Shown: one piece after another, positions 1 to 13,191 of the stretch
Layout: each line of letters begins with the position of its first letter
How positions within the stretch are numbered: position 1 is the first letter of the stretch
Assembly (NCBI GenBank): GCA_037074705.1
Contig: CM073591.1
Coordinates: 62,684,897-62,748,896 of the forward strand
DNA: 64,000 nt
Reading direction: 5' to 3'
Source: Zhengitettix transpicula
Lineage: Eukaryota > Arthropoda > Insecta > Orthoptera > Tetrigidae
Position numbers and translations under genes: made by a program
The notes under the pieces: model-generated
Database searches by the model: none
What the model was told of the DNA's origin: nothing
The model's input: the letters and a program-made list of their open reading frames with translations, nothing else

Positions 1-1094
1 ACAAATGAAATCAGCGGGTCTGTTAAACAGAGTGACGCATCTAGTTTACCCTTGTTCGGCCGATGTTAACAAATAATGTAATCAATAAAATTATGTCAGG
101 TGTAACCGATACTTTCTATCCTAATTCTTGTACTCCGCACTTGTAACCCGACCGCTGTCACTATGTAACGTGTAAAATATTTCCTGGTTAACAACTAAGA
201 AAATGTGAAACTAAATATTACGCCATATAGGATCACTTCATAAGAATAAGAACTTGGATCAAAAAACTAGGAAATGTCGGTAGCGAATCAAGAATTGTCA
301 CGGTAACTTGGTTGACCAAGGATTACTTGAATTTAGAGAAGGAGGATTTGTCATAACTCAATCTAGTTATAGTAAAACTTATGAAATTTGAAGTACAGTC
401 CTGACATGTTTAAATTGGAGGGATGTTGATATGAGGTTGACGTTGAAATATAAGATTTTATCTGAATAGATTTCCTCCTCTATTGTGTTTAAGCTATGAC
501 GTTAATTTATTCTAATGGAAGGATGAAAACCAATCTAACTAAGGTTGTGAAACGTTCCATGGTTTAATGCTCTCGCTTGCTGACTTGGTTTTCTAAGACC
601 GGATGCCTTCCTACAGCGTTTCGTAAGAGGACAAGATTAGAACCGTTGACACACATTAATATTACGATAATATGCATTACGTAACTAATTAAGTAAGATT
701 TTTTATTTATAAATAAATTTTCGACCTTATACAGATACTTTATTTTATTTAGAGCGCAACAACGTTTCAAAAGATCTTTAGGTTTTCTTTCTAAAGAGGA
801 GGTATTACAAATGCTTAGAGAATAATTGTTCAAAGTTCTTTAGGAAGATGATACGAACATGTATCGAAACATTGTTACGTTCTAAAAAAATAAGTGTCTG
901 TAAAAGGTCAAATTTTGATTTATTAATCCAAAAAGCAAACTAAAAAATAAATGAAAATAAATATATTTTCTACATTATTTACTTCACCGTGTCCGTGATA
1001 ACAATGTTCTCTATTTTTATGCCGTTATTCAGTGCGTAGTGATTTTATAAGTTTTACCAACAGGGAAAGGAGGTCACTCTGTGGCAGCTGTTAG
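1..1094. other. Non-coding AT-rich DNA, nothing recognised
   Basis: No splice-bounded exon, RNA gene or known repeat is seen. An 89-codon minus-strand frame at 564-833 has no recognisable motif. Confidence 0.5.
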
Positions 1095-1534
1095 GGTAGA
1101 CGGAGATGCTTTTCCTCTCTCTGCTTTTCAACTAAGTTTCCAACTAGCCTAGACACCTGTCTTGAGAGGTGTATACGGTAAGAGTTGTCGCCTTTTCCCA
1201 TTGGAACAGTCTGCCAGCTGCCTCCTAAACTGGTCGAGGCACGGAGAAGGAAATTCTGCGTCGCTACAGCAAACCAATCTCCCGCCATCGGAAGGGCGTG
1301 GCACAAATACCAAATGCCCGGCCTACTTGATGCAGGTTTTCTACGATTTGCCCTGCATCACTTTTAGGTGAATGCCGGGTAGGATCTTTAAAATATTGCC
1401 CGGGGGCCCTAGTTAACACTTGGCGACCTTCCTCTACCCTTCCGCATCCCACATTTAAAATCCCTTCTTATGCTATTAAAGGGCAATTGCCACCACGTGG
1501 TTAACCCTCATGTAGCCTGTTATTCTAAAAATAA
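1095..1534 (+). mobile_element. SINE-like repeat, copy 1 (5' truncated)
   Basis: It shares GTCGAGGCACGGAGAAGG, CCCGCCATCGGAAGG, GATGCAGGTTTT and GCCCGGGGGCCCTAGTTAAC with the other copies. It ends TGTAGCCTGTTATTC before an A-rich tail. About 26 bases between GAGAGGTGTAT and ACGGTAAGAG are deleted relative to the copies at 38.5 and 43.8 kb. The open frames over it are not genes. Confidence 0.85.
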
Positions 1535-4500
1535 AGGATCACACTGAACTGTGCAGTAAACTAGCATATTATAATGTATAATTTATAATCATACTTTCAA
1601 ATTCTCATTACTTGTATGCTTCTACTGATTACACGACTGAATTTATACTTCACGATTAGTTTCAGTTTAAATATTTTAACAAGTATTAACTACTACTAGA
1701 GGTACTTTAGTACCATGTATGTTGTAATCTGACTGTGTTTATACGTGACGTTAGAGATGTTAAAGGAGAAGAAAATAAAGCGAGTGTCTGATTGGCCAGA
1801 CTCATCAATTGCGGGCTGACGGAAGCAGAAACGCAGTGGCGGTGCTGTTGACTGGTCTCCATGTAATTGGCAATGTATTTGTCGCTCCAGGGGCGATACA
1901 AATTAAAGCAACAAACTGACGTCAGATGAACGAATAAAACGCGTCCTATATGTCATTTGATTACAACCTCCGAGCCACTCAAATTAACTTTATTGTCGTC
2001 AGGGGTGAACGAGACACTATTTTTATGCAACGATACTCCCTCTTTCTCTGTGAAAGCAGAATAGTATTCTGCGATGTAACCAAATACACAATTTGGTTCT
2101 ACTTTATTTACCTGCATAATTTCATAACTACCATCGGTTGAAATACAGCTTTAGTATTCAGCGATTACTATTTTACTGCACTATGTGTGATGTTTACTCA
2201 CTTGATTATGACGTTTATCACGTACCTGTCGATAAATAACTACACTGAAAGTTTTGCATGGAAGGTTAACTTACGTAGTTCATTCTTGTACTTTCCAGTC
2301 ACTTTAATTTTAAATGTTTCATTAAGTTCTCCAATTGGACAAACTCTAATAATATATTCCATATTGTCAAATAATCCTAAAAATGTTACTTGATGCATTC
2401 ATATTTTAAATACTGAGTATCTATTATAATAATGTCGAAAATATTGATAAATTTCAGAACATATTTCGTCGTTTTTTATTTCATAAATTGATGCAGGGCT
2501 TAATTTCAAGAGTGTTATATCACTCCACCTCGAATTTGTTCTGTCAGAAGTTTGGGATATACCCGAGTGTTTGACAAAACCAGCTGGCTCGAGTTAGAGT
2601 TTGCATTTTTCCAGCCTGAGAACGATTGTAACGTTTAAATAATTCTATTTGAAATTGCGTATTATTATGCAACCTGCAGCGCAAGAATGCCATTTGTTCT
2701 GATTGTTTTACAGGAGTAGATTTCAGATTTTTTGTTGTTGTTGTTGTAATGACAACAACCGTCTCTCGTCTTACCCAATCCACAAAAATAAATCTCGAGA
2801 CTAATTTGGCTGTTCTGAAAACTATAATCCCGTGCACTCAAAACGATTGCTGGCAACATGTGGGATTTTCCCACCCTTCAACTCCTCACCGGGATGATTT
2901 TTTTAAATCGTTTTAAATACGATTCTACTTAGTTCCTCAATTTATATCTTACGATCACTTCTTTCTTAAGTGAATCAAAATTTTATGTTAATAACACGAG
3001 AGTTTCAGTTCATCTAAAAAATTCCTACTTTCAAAGCAATCAATAATTCCGAGAGAAATCCGACAAACTTACATTTTTATGCAATCACTTAAGTTTTGTC
3101 ACTCTATTCTTTAACATACCTAATTATAATTAAACCACAAAAAGTTGCATAAATTATTGCACTGTCAATTGTTTTCATTTAAAGGTTTGCTAGGAGGCAG
3201 AAATGACTATCAACAACGGTTTCTTAAATTTTATTTTGAATTTCCTCCAACAATATTATATTAATGCTAGCAAATGTCTCGCATTTATTTCAGCTATTAG
3301 CTCTATGGTATAAAATGTCTAACTAAAACCAGCATACATATTATTTTCGAAATATATAGCCTGATATATTCCATATACATCATCAGTGTCCTTCAAGAAG
3401 ACAAAACATATTGTAAACCGACAAAAAAACACGAACCACGCAGTATTTTCGGACAAGAAAAATATGTAATCAATTTATTTTTAAAACGTCTATTTGGTCT
3501 AAAAACACAACGCGGAGGAAAGCAAGGACAATAGAGTCTCCACTAAGCTAATGCGAAATATTTGATCGGATGCTACGTCGCAAGCGAGTTAGGTATCACA
3601 ATTGTAAATGACAGGCTTACTTATAGATTTTAAAAAAGTCTTAAAATGTGGGAAACATCAAAATATATTTAACACGCTGCACAGAAATACAGGATTTTTC
3701 ATGGAAATACCAAGACTTAAACGTGATAAAATCTCGCACTATATACTAGCGAAGAGACATTTGGTTTCTCATTTTATTCATAGGAATGTAATTTCAACTA
3801 AAAGCTTTCCCTTCAAAGGACACGTCACTCAGACTGCCATTTTTCTCAAACCACTTCCCGCCATACACCGCCCACAAAAGTTAATCCAATCGTTCATGGG
3901 CCACGTAGATCCTGACCTGTGAAGCTGCAGACTCTCAGGGTATGATCTGAATGTACCACTCTGAGGAGAAACATTTTTACTGTACTAAAATAAAATACGT
4001 CTTCATTCATTTTCTTAGCGTATTTCTCAGGATTATATTAATAGAATTTTATTTTAAGGCCAATATTATCAAGAATATAAAAATGTGTTTCCAATGTGTT
4101 CGATACAAATTTTTTATATTCTATCTTCATCTTTGAAGGTTATCACTTTTTATATTTTACACGTTATTAAGATCTAATACCCTGGAAAATGTAATTGATA
4201 CCATTATTAATGATTTTGTTGCTTTTCTAAATTTTTATGTTTTTCTATGAAGGCTTAATTTAAGGCGAAGAGAACCATCTACATCTTAAATTGTGAGCAT
4301 AAACTGTGCTCTAAATTTCTGAACTGTACGAGAATTTATTTTTTGAGAGTTGGCTTAACTTTGCTGCATATTTAAGTCTAATTATAACGTTTTAGTTAGA
4401 TCTGACGTCACTAAATAGCAATGAAACTGCGAAGCATTGAGTCAATGAATACATCTCTGAACTAGAACAGCTACATGTTCCCTTCCCTCTGAGCATCAGC

Positions 4501-6600
4501 TTTAGATTCCGTAGAGATTCACATTACAGCTCCACCTCCTTCAGATAGTGCCTCCTCTTCGTTCATGAATACTCTCCCCCTCAACGTCGCTTCAACCTAA
4601 ACGATTACATCAGAGAAAAAAAACTTCTGCAAACTGATATATTAAATCTTCTTAATTATCGTTTACTGACGAGAAAGTAACAACACTAATATTGTAATAA
4701 ATTTTAAAACGACTTTTTCAGCGACCAGCTTCTGTGATAATGTTTTTCAGAGGGACATTTCCGTGCAGCGATCTGAACGAGGTCAGTAAAATAGACAAAA
4801 ACGAGTTTACTGCACACGAGCTTGTTAATATCCGTTGCTTAGCAACGATTTATTTTTCAGCTTTCTCGTTGAAATACGTTTTTTACGTGCAGTAATATAA
4901 CCTTTCGCTTCTCATTAATGTCTATCAAAGGTAATAAAATAATACGTGAAAAAAAAACAGATTACGCTACAATTTTTACGCCGTGGTACATGAAGGCATT
5001 TTTATTTCATTTATCCCGCAGAATGAAGCATTCATTTATATTATTACATTTTTAGTAAATACATACCTAAAAATATATTTCTTAAACAGTTTGGAATCAG
5101 CTATGAAAAAATCTAACGTAATGCGTAAGCGAAGCTGGGAAATTAAGACGGAGAAATATAGTTATTTTATGTATATAATAGAAAATTTTAATCACGATTT
5201 CATTTTTGAGATGAGGACCGATAACGACAGATAAGACTAAATTGTTTGTAGAAATTTAAAGGAGATAGACACTACACTATTTGTAAAACTATATGTTCCA
5301 AATAATTTATTCGTGCCATGATTTAAAAAAATACGTTCAAATAATTAACAAAAATCAACTTCAGAAATTGTTTATTTCTGCAGAGTTAAATTAATTCTGA
5401 GTCGAGTTTTTCTTAAGTGTAGTGAATAGTCTTTATCAGCCTAAAATATATAAAATGACAGGAGAATAATTTCAGTTCATTGTTCTCCTTTTATTTTATG
5501 TCCAATTTCTAGCAAAAGTTGTAGCATTAACTGAAAAAAATGTCCGACTTAATATAAAATTTATCTTCTTCTTGAACATTTCGAACAATATTTGTCTTTA
5601 TTTAATTATAACAATGGTTATATTTTCAAATGTTATTCTGCCTGTCTGAATTCTTGTAAAAGAAAATTTTACTAAATTACCATGAACCTATTTTCTTTAA
5701 ACTTCTCACTTTCATAAACTCGCAGCGAAGAAGGCTGTTGTAAAATGGCGGTCCACACGAAAATCGTAAATTTATTTTATAGTTTTTTCAAAACTGACCG
5801 GTCTTGGTAGTCATACCTATCTTATTAGATAACGTGACAAATATCATTGGGGGTTTATAAAGTCAAAAAGCACAACACGGATTTGTTGCCTTGACATTTC
5901 ACACTCTTGTATTTATAGATTACAAGAGGAAGTAATGCATCATATAAAGCATTTTAGTTGTAATATAATTGTATAGCTTAGAGTGCAAAATATTACGAAT
6001 GTTATTTTCATCCCATTTGATGTTACTCATGAATGTTCATCATCAAAGTTTGGTGTCGTTATACAAAAGTCAGTAATCGTCCGACACGTATATTCTGTAT
6101 TTTACTTCTACGAAGCAAATATTTCTGTAATGCCACCAACGCTCAGAGCAATGTTCTACCACTTCGTTTATAAAGGCAAAATTTTATCGGAAACTAATAG
6201 TTTTCTCTAAATTGTATGTGAGTTAATTAGACAAACGTGAATGATAAAAGTATTTTACTGGAAACGTAAGAAAGGGAAAGATCCTGGAATAATGAAATTA
6301 GTCCTGAGAGTGATAATATTTTGTTTAATTATTGTACGTGCTTGTGATTATTGTGCAGGGACTGATTAAGAATGTTGAAAATAATACTTCCTAAATGAAA
6401 TCAGCGAAACAGAAATATTTTTTATTCTCAAAATATAGCGTTGTTAAAAATGTTAAATTTTAGGTAAATTTTATAACCTCGGTGCAAAAATGTGTAATTA
6501 TCCTCCGAATGGAAACTAGAAGCAAATTTACTAAGTTATAAAAATAGGAACCGCTGACTGAAGGTAGCCACGTGTTTTCCAACTTGGACTTTAAAAGGTT
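1535..6600. other. Non-coding AT-rich DNA
   Basis: Apart from the X-box-like palindrome at 4833 and a short GTT/TTG run near 2730-2748, nothing supports a gene. A 104-codon frame at 3608-3922 has no motif or coding-like composition. If the 6.7-kb promoter candidate is real, this is its first intron. Confidence 0.45.
4833..4847. promoter_or_regulatory. Palindromic RFX/X-box-like site
   Basis: CGTTGCTTAGCAACG is a perfect palindrome around a central base and matches two RFX half sites (GTTGC / GCAAC) with a three-base spacer. A single short motif of this kind can occur by chance. Confidence 0.25.
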
Positions 6601-6714
6601 TCGTCTGCAATGTCTAAGGCATTACGTAATCGTAGATTCTCCGCTCGGTCGGTCGCGCATTGTGAAGATTCTCCTACGATAGCAGAGAGTCGCAGGGGTA
6701 GAGGATACGCTTAC

Positions 6715-6815
6715 CTGGGCGCTATCTCGCCTCGCTCGCCCAATGCACCACGTCCGCACTTGGCGCGCACTCTAGCCACCCTGCCACTCGCTCACTGGGG
6801 CAACAAGTCCCGACT
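6715..6815 (-). promoter_or_regulatory. Candidate promoter and untranslated first exon of a minus-strand gene
   Basis: A CpG-rich island (about 6600-6960) stands out from AT-rich flanks. On the minus strand it holds TCAGT, the arthropod initiator, with its A at 6815. A near-match to a downstream promoter element (AGTGG, 4 of 5 positions) lies at +28. About 100 bases after the initiator is a consensus splice donor, GCCCAG|GTAAGC, with the exon ending at 6715. There is no convincing long coding frame in the putative exon, which suits a 5' UTR exon whose gene continues to the left of the window. An 85-codon open frame on the plus strand over the same bases is better explained by GC content. Confidence 0.35.
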
Positions 6816-9800
6816 GAACGGCGTCGCGACGCGTCGCCAGGTGGCAGCCTCGGCGCTATCGACCTAGTACGTTGCCGGGCGACGCAGCGTCCCCAACATC
6901 TACCGGTGCCTGGACCTCAGACCTTTCCAGGCACCACATGCTCCGAAGACCAAGGCTTCTGGGGCTGACTTCAGTTTCTTACTAAGGCACAATTCTTAAG
7001 AAAATGAGGTCAGAACATGAACATTTCTGAAAAGATACATAATTGATTTAATTGATATGTACAGACGTGAACGTATTTAGTTCAGACCAGCTTTTATTAC
7101 TTTCTACAGCCTATTGAGGGCTTTAGGCTACCAGGATGACCACCAGACTTATGCCTTATGCACCATCTTCCTTGACACATTCGTATTTGTCTCAATTAGC
7201 AGCGCCCTATTGAAAATATACTTCATAATCACCACCTCCTTAATAGGATTAGTCCAACGGATATTTGATGATTTATTGAAATAAACTGTTCTCAAATATT
7301 GACATTATGGTGACAAGTTTTTCCAATTCCAAGAAATTACAGGAATTGTATTATCGAATCTTTGTTAATGAGGAATCTGGTTTTTAAGTTTGTTAACTAT
7401 GAATAGGAGACATTCAGTTATCGTGTAGTACATTGTGTATAATAAATGGAAGTATGAGATAGCGGAATAAGTGAAAAGAATCCAACATTTCAAATAGTAA
7501 GGAACGCGTTCCATCATCATTGAAAAAACGTTTAAGTATCAGAGTTAGCCAGACGAGTCTGAACACTCCTAAAGAACTAAACCAACTAAATTCAGATTAT
7601 CCCAGGGAACCAGTTGCCTGGCTTTCACGTATGACTGCAAAAATGACGTTTCCGCTAAATTTACAGCGTTTTGAATGAGAGTGATCGTCTTTGTTCAACA
7701 TTTATCTTTTCGTCTTTCAGATATCCGGGACCAGGGCACTAGGTTGAGTGGCCGTCTTGCTTGATGTTATGTAGATCTCCTCTTTAAATGTATGCCGTTA
7801 AGAAACAACTAGGATACATTCGTGAAAATTAAGCTTCAGGGTAAATTGTCATGAATGTTCGGCAACTTTGGACATCGAATTTTTATCAAAGGCCCATTAT
7901 CCTTTTACGTTCGTTGATCCAGATGTCGGCGTGTCTTGGTTGTCTCGTCAATTTGTTTCGCATATGCAGTCTTAGAAATTCACAACCCCCTCTCGGTGTT
8001 CATAAAAACTGTAAAACCGAAGTTAAAATTATATACAGAGAATTTACTAATTACGGCTAACATTCTTTGTTCATTTATCTTACCAAAAAGCGTTTTAATG
8101 ATCCTACGCAAAAATTAGAAATTCAAATTTTTTATTGTTTTTCTTAGATTTTTTCAGTATTTTTCAGATAGGTTTAATTATTTACATAAAATACTGCCAC
8201 AGCCTGAATTCAATAGTATTAATTGTCTATGATTTTGCTTGTGTGTTACTGCATTAGAACATGTAACTTTAATTCTGCTATTCTTCCAAAAGTGAATAAT
8301 GGCCGCTATTTTTTAAGCTTCTTAGACGTAGCACGTGGGTATTTTAAGTTAAGTTCATACGGGCTCAGAGAATGACAAGAATTTCCGTAATCACTAGTTG
8401 AGTGAGGCGAAATTAACATCATTTTAAAACACCCGGATTCTAATATTTTAGTGTTATATTAAGAGAAAATCTATAATTATTATTTCGAGGTTAGTTGTCA
8501 TGTCCCGCATTTAAATCTCCTACAATGACATCTTATAAATATGATGAGGATATTTACTAACGCTCCAATATCATTTCTCTCACAAAATTAAATTACGCTG
8601 TACACACATATTGCACATTCCTGTAGTTGAGACATTCTTAGTTTTCCCTACATTCCTTTTATTCTAGCACAATTTATAGTTTCTTTGTAACTCAGACCAC
8701 TGCTTGCATTTATCCTAATTCCTCTTCCACCTCGTTACACCCGAAATAAGTTCCCTGTTTTATTTAAGGTATTTCAGATAGTCTCTACGTATTCTGATAT
8801 ACTTTTTTTTTGTGTACCAGCCTGTGTTTTCATTATTTAATGTTGCTTTACTGTATCAGTTTTCAGCCATTTGTTCTTATAGTACTTTTATTTCTTTCTG
8901 TGTCTTTTTATTTTTTTATTTAATTAATATGCACGATCATACGATGTTAGGTTTTCTAGTTTATTTATTACTTATTATTTGAATTCCGAACACTCTTGCC
9001 TAGATAATGTAATTAATAATGGTATTTTGTTAAATTGAACTTAGATTTTAATTATTTCAACATCAGTTAGGTTTTATATATTTTATATAACAGTTTAATG
9101 CACACGGTCCATCTCCTAGACAGAATAAAAGTTTGATAAACAACAGCGGAAATTTTTAGCAACGGGAAATACAGGATTTATGTCAAGAAGCGGTGGAAAT
9201 AAAATGGATGAAGATAAACCCGTGTGGTTGTGTGGAACCTAGATGTCTCTAGCAGCGAAGCAAAATATAATGAATTTCGAATTGTTTCACATTATAGATT
9301 CTAATTTGTTCTCATTTATTCTTTTTGATTAATAGTCAGATTTATGAATGTTATCCAGTTGTACACACTTTTGATTTGAAGGATATGGTTGTGATTCAAA
9401 GTGGTTGATAAGGTAAGTTCAATGTTTCTTGATGATTTTGCCGACATTTCGTTATAGCGACAACCAAGTCTGTAACTATTAGTTTCAAATGCACCTGGAT
9501 CCATGAATTCTAGCCGTTTCAATAAAAATTGAACTTCAATTTTCACATGGTTAATGAGCGATTGTCATGTAGAATGACCAAATATTTTTACCGATTCCCA
9601 AAATTATCCTTTGATCCGTTTTGTAAATAATATACACCTTAGTATACGCCAAGGAAAATACTCTCGTTTATTTACTTATCGTTCTATAATGAAATAAGTA
9701 TATTTAAAAAACATTTTAAATAAACTGTAAAAATCAGGCTACGGTTTCCGACGTTTTGTTTATTGAAAATACAATTTTCAGAGTTTCTGTGAAATACAAT

Positions 9801-12800
9801 AGAAAATTTCTTTTGTTAACATAAGTTGAAATTAATAATAATTTGGTAACTTTATATACCGTAAAAATTGTGTATAGCATTTTGTGGTGGCGTTGGAATT
9901 TTCCTCGCAGCACAAAGTTGTTATGTTGTATTGTTGTGGGAAAGGGGGTTGAAAGGGGTTAATTGTTCCTGGCACCCCCTGGGGTGTGCTTGGCATTAAC
10001 GGTAGGTAGGTTGACCGCGTTATGAGGCTTACAACCCATAATCAAGATTAAGAGCCCTTGGAAAACAAATGGCAAAATAAATAAATAATGTACTAAAGAG
10101 CTCTGCTGCGGAGCATCTAATTTTTTAATCTCAGAAATAAACTAACGATTGTATCAGGACAAGAGCTGTTGGAACATAAAAGTAGTGTTTTAAAATAATC
10201 ATAATTTAGGGAAGAATAAATCAATAAAGCGAATAAGACTGTGACTGGGTACATACAGTATTATCTTACTGGTGAATACATAGCTTTTTAAGACAAGATA
10301 AGAAATATACCTGCTATCACTAAAGCGTATTACGTAGTAAATAGATTCTGCGAATATTATTACATTTTGTACCTTAAATATTTATGAAAGGAATATTAAG
10401 TCAGTCAGTAGAAGTAGTTATAATAATTAGTAAAAAATAGCCAAATAATAGGCAAAATTAAGTGAGTCATAGCTCAAAGTGTAATGAAAAATAACGAGTA
10501 AGAATGGACCTTTGTAAGCCGCTAAGCTGAACTATGCTAATATAGTTTAAAATCTGAAGTGTAAAGGCGTATGGCAATTCAAAAGAACTGCACATACTTT
10601 ACATTTATTAAGGTTTATAAACTACTGATCAACCACACACATACAAAACCTTGAGTACATATTACTATAATTCACAATGAATCAGTGAACAACCATCTAA
10701 TATATGTTGTGGTCACCATTTGTCACTGTTGCGTTAGAGCTCTGCTAGTCTCCTCTTCGTCCTAGCCTCGGCTCGCTCAACAGTAATCTTTTATATGTAT
10801 ATATACATTATTTATATGTATATAATACATTACTGTAAAGATAACTGGGTGCCCATCCTTCAACAAATACAAATAAAGTAATTTGAACGGTTATTAACGT
10901 TACGGTTAGCTTGTGGATCAAATAATAATAATAGTAAAGGAATTGGATCTCATAATTACTAAACTAGTTAATATTTGTTACTGCTTGATGATATCTATAT
11001 TGTTATATTTTCATCAATTATAAAAGAAAAACATTTAATATCATTAATATCATGCTGCTTAATAATAATCTGCATTTTCAATTTTTCAAATGGTGGGTGA
11101 CAACGAAGATGGCTTCAGATAAAAATCATTCAACTGATTTTCTGTAAACTGAATAAAATCGAATTCATTCACACTATATACTTAGCGGATGACTCTTTGT
11201 AGGCTTATATAACAAATAAAATATAAAAATATAAAATTATTTATATTATGATATCGTGGGATTAATATTTAATTCTAATCAGTTATTGTACGTCCTTGGA
11301 GTAGATGAGAATAATAAGAGGAGACAGCCGATCGGATAACCGCAACGATCACTGTCTGCCTTGCCTCACTGAAAACCAAAATAACTACATTTACCTCTGG
11401 CGTGAGAGTGAAAGTCTACATTAAAATCTGATGATATGTCAACATTTGGCAGCAAAGTTTGAATTATAATTGGATCCCAACTGGGTGGGTTACATATAAT
11501 GAAGGTCTATCCCCTCTTCGGGAATATCTGGAAAAATCTTCTTTCAATTCTTACTTTACTTTTACTTGAAGTGTTGTGTGCTAACATACCATACTGTCAA
11601 GGTATTCAGGAACTCGATTGCTTTACTATTTCCTTTCTATAATTCCCTTATTTCGCCTATCCTTAACTTTACAACGCAGACTTTGCGTTTGGTGTAGTTA
11701 GACTGAGCTTTTCAGTTTTCGACAGAACCATCCCTTATGTAATTCGGCGAACATTGATGAAGTGAATAAATATTTCGAAAATTACTCTATTTTGTGTCAA
11801 AAGTTCTGACGGCACTTTAACGTGAGTTCAGGTTTACAGAAATATTCCCTGCAATTTTTCTGTCAAAAGCGAATAAAATCTGCATGGCAGACTGACTAAC
11901 TCAAATTTATCTGTTTGGGATTCCCTGATGCATGATGCGTGGAGATATGGTTCTAAGGAATTAACAGACAAAATGACTATTTTATTTATATAAATGCGTG
12001 AGACGTCTTCATAATATTTTTTTTTTAGAAATTATAAATATTAAATCATGCAGTACATATATATTACATTTGTTGATATTAATATTTTCCCTTTTCTGAA
12101 GCCTATTTGTTCAAAATAGCTGTTTATGATAAACATTCAAAATTGATATACACCTGCCGCAGTAATCCGAACTTACCCGGATACATACTGCATGTTGGAT
12201 TACCGATGCAAATGGAATTGAAATCACATAATTAGTATGTGAACACCAGGATTTGAATGTATAGATATACTAAAGAAGAGATTTGGGACACAACTATGAT
12301 TTTATGAGATTGTGTCATCACGAAATGCAAAATAAATTTTTCTTCAAGTACAGTACGAATATTTCAAATTAATGACAGAGTGCAATGGGGTCTTTAAAAC
12401 TGCCAGACTGTTCCGTTTGAATCATTTTTGAGTGTCTCTAATGGTTGATCGTCAGATGTTCTTCACTTTGCACACCTCGTTAACTACTTTCTCTAAATAA
12501 TTAATTGAAAAATGTCACCAATGTATTTTCCGCACCAGGTTTGAATGAACTACGTTCTTTCCAGACCTGTTATACCAATTTCGAATAATGCTATATTGAG
12601 CGAAATAAAAATACGTCATTTATGAGTGCTAGAAATGTTGTTGTCATCTTTACGTATGCAGTGGTACTTTACAGAATTTGCAAACATTGTTTGTGAGAAA
12701 ATAAGCAGATTCAAATAAAAGGGATTATGTTCATGGCAGTCAAGCAACATTTAACACGATGAACTGACAAGTAGCGATGTTTTCCTCACTATTATTCCTG

Positions 12801-13180
12801 AATATTCGTGGAAGTACAAGTCAGTTATAAATAAAAATGGACGTTTCCATTGTTTATATAAATAGCTCTATAGTTTTTCATCACGCATGCCCGTATTCTT
12901 GCATAACTTCTCATTGATTTCCGTTTGTCTCATTTACATTACATTTTGAAAAATAAAAGTTTAATATGAACAATCTTTTGTGGTTTTGTGTGTCAGGATA
13001 CTAATGACAGCTCGTACTTGGAAGTGGACTGGAGCTGTTAAAATATTCTGACTTGTCAATTCGCGCTAACAATGGGCTCGTTAAAGTTAATGGCGTCTTC
13101 TTCGGCGTCGTCGCATCCCTTCCTTCCGTCGTCGTGGCGAAGACAATCGTTGCTTCACAATCGGCTTACAACACTCAGGA

Positions 13181-13191
13181 GGGGGGGGGGG
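13181..13191. repeat. G11 homopolymer
   Basis: Eleven G in a row, rare in DNA this AT-rich. Two C homopolymers are at 47066-47077 and 49707-49717. Confidence 0.95.

Noticed and set aside
6610..6867. 85-codon Arg/Ser-rich plus-strand open frame
   Set aside because: Explained by the CpG-rich island. No splice or start context, and the minus strand carries better promoter and donor signals.
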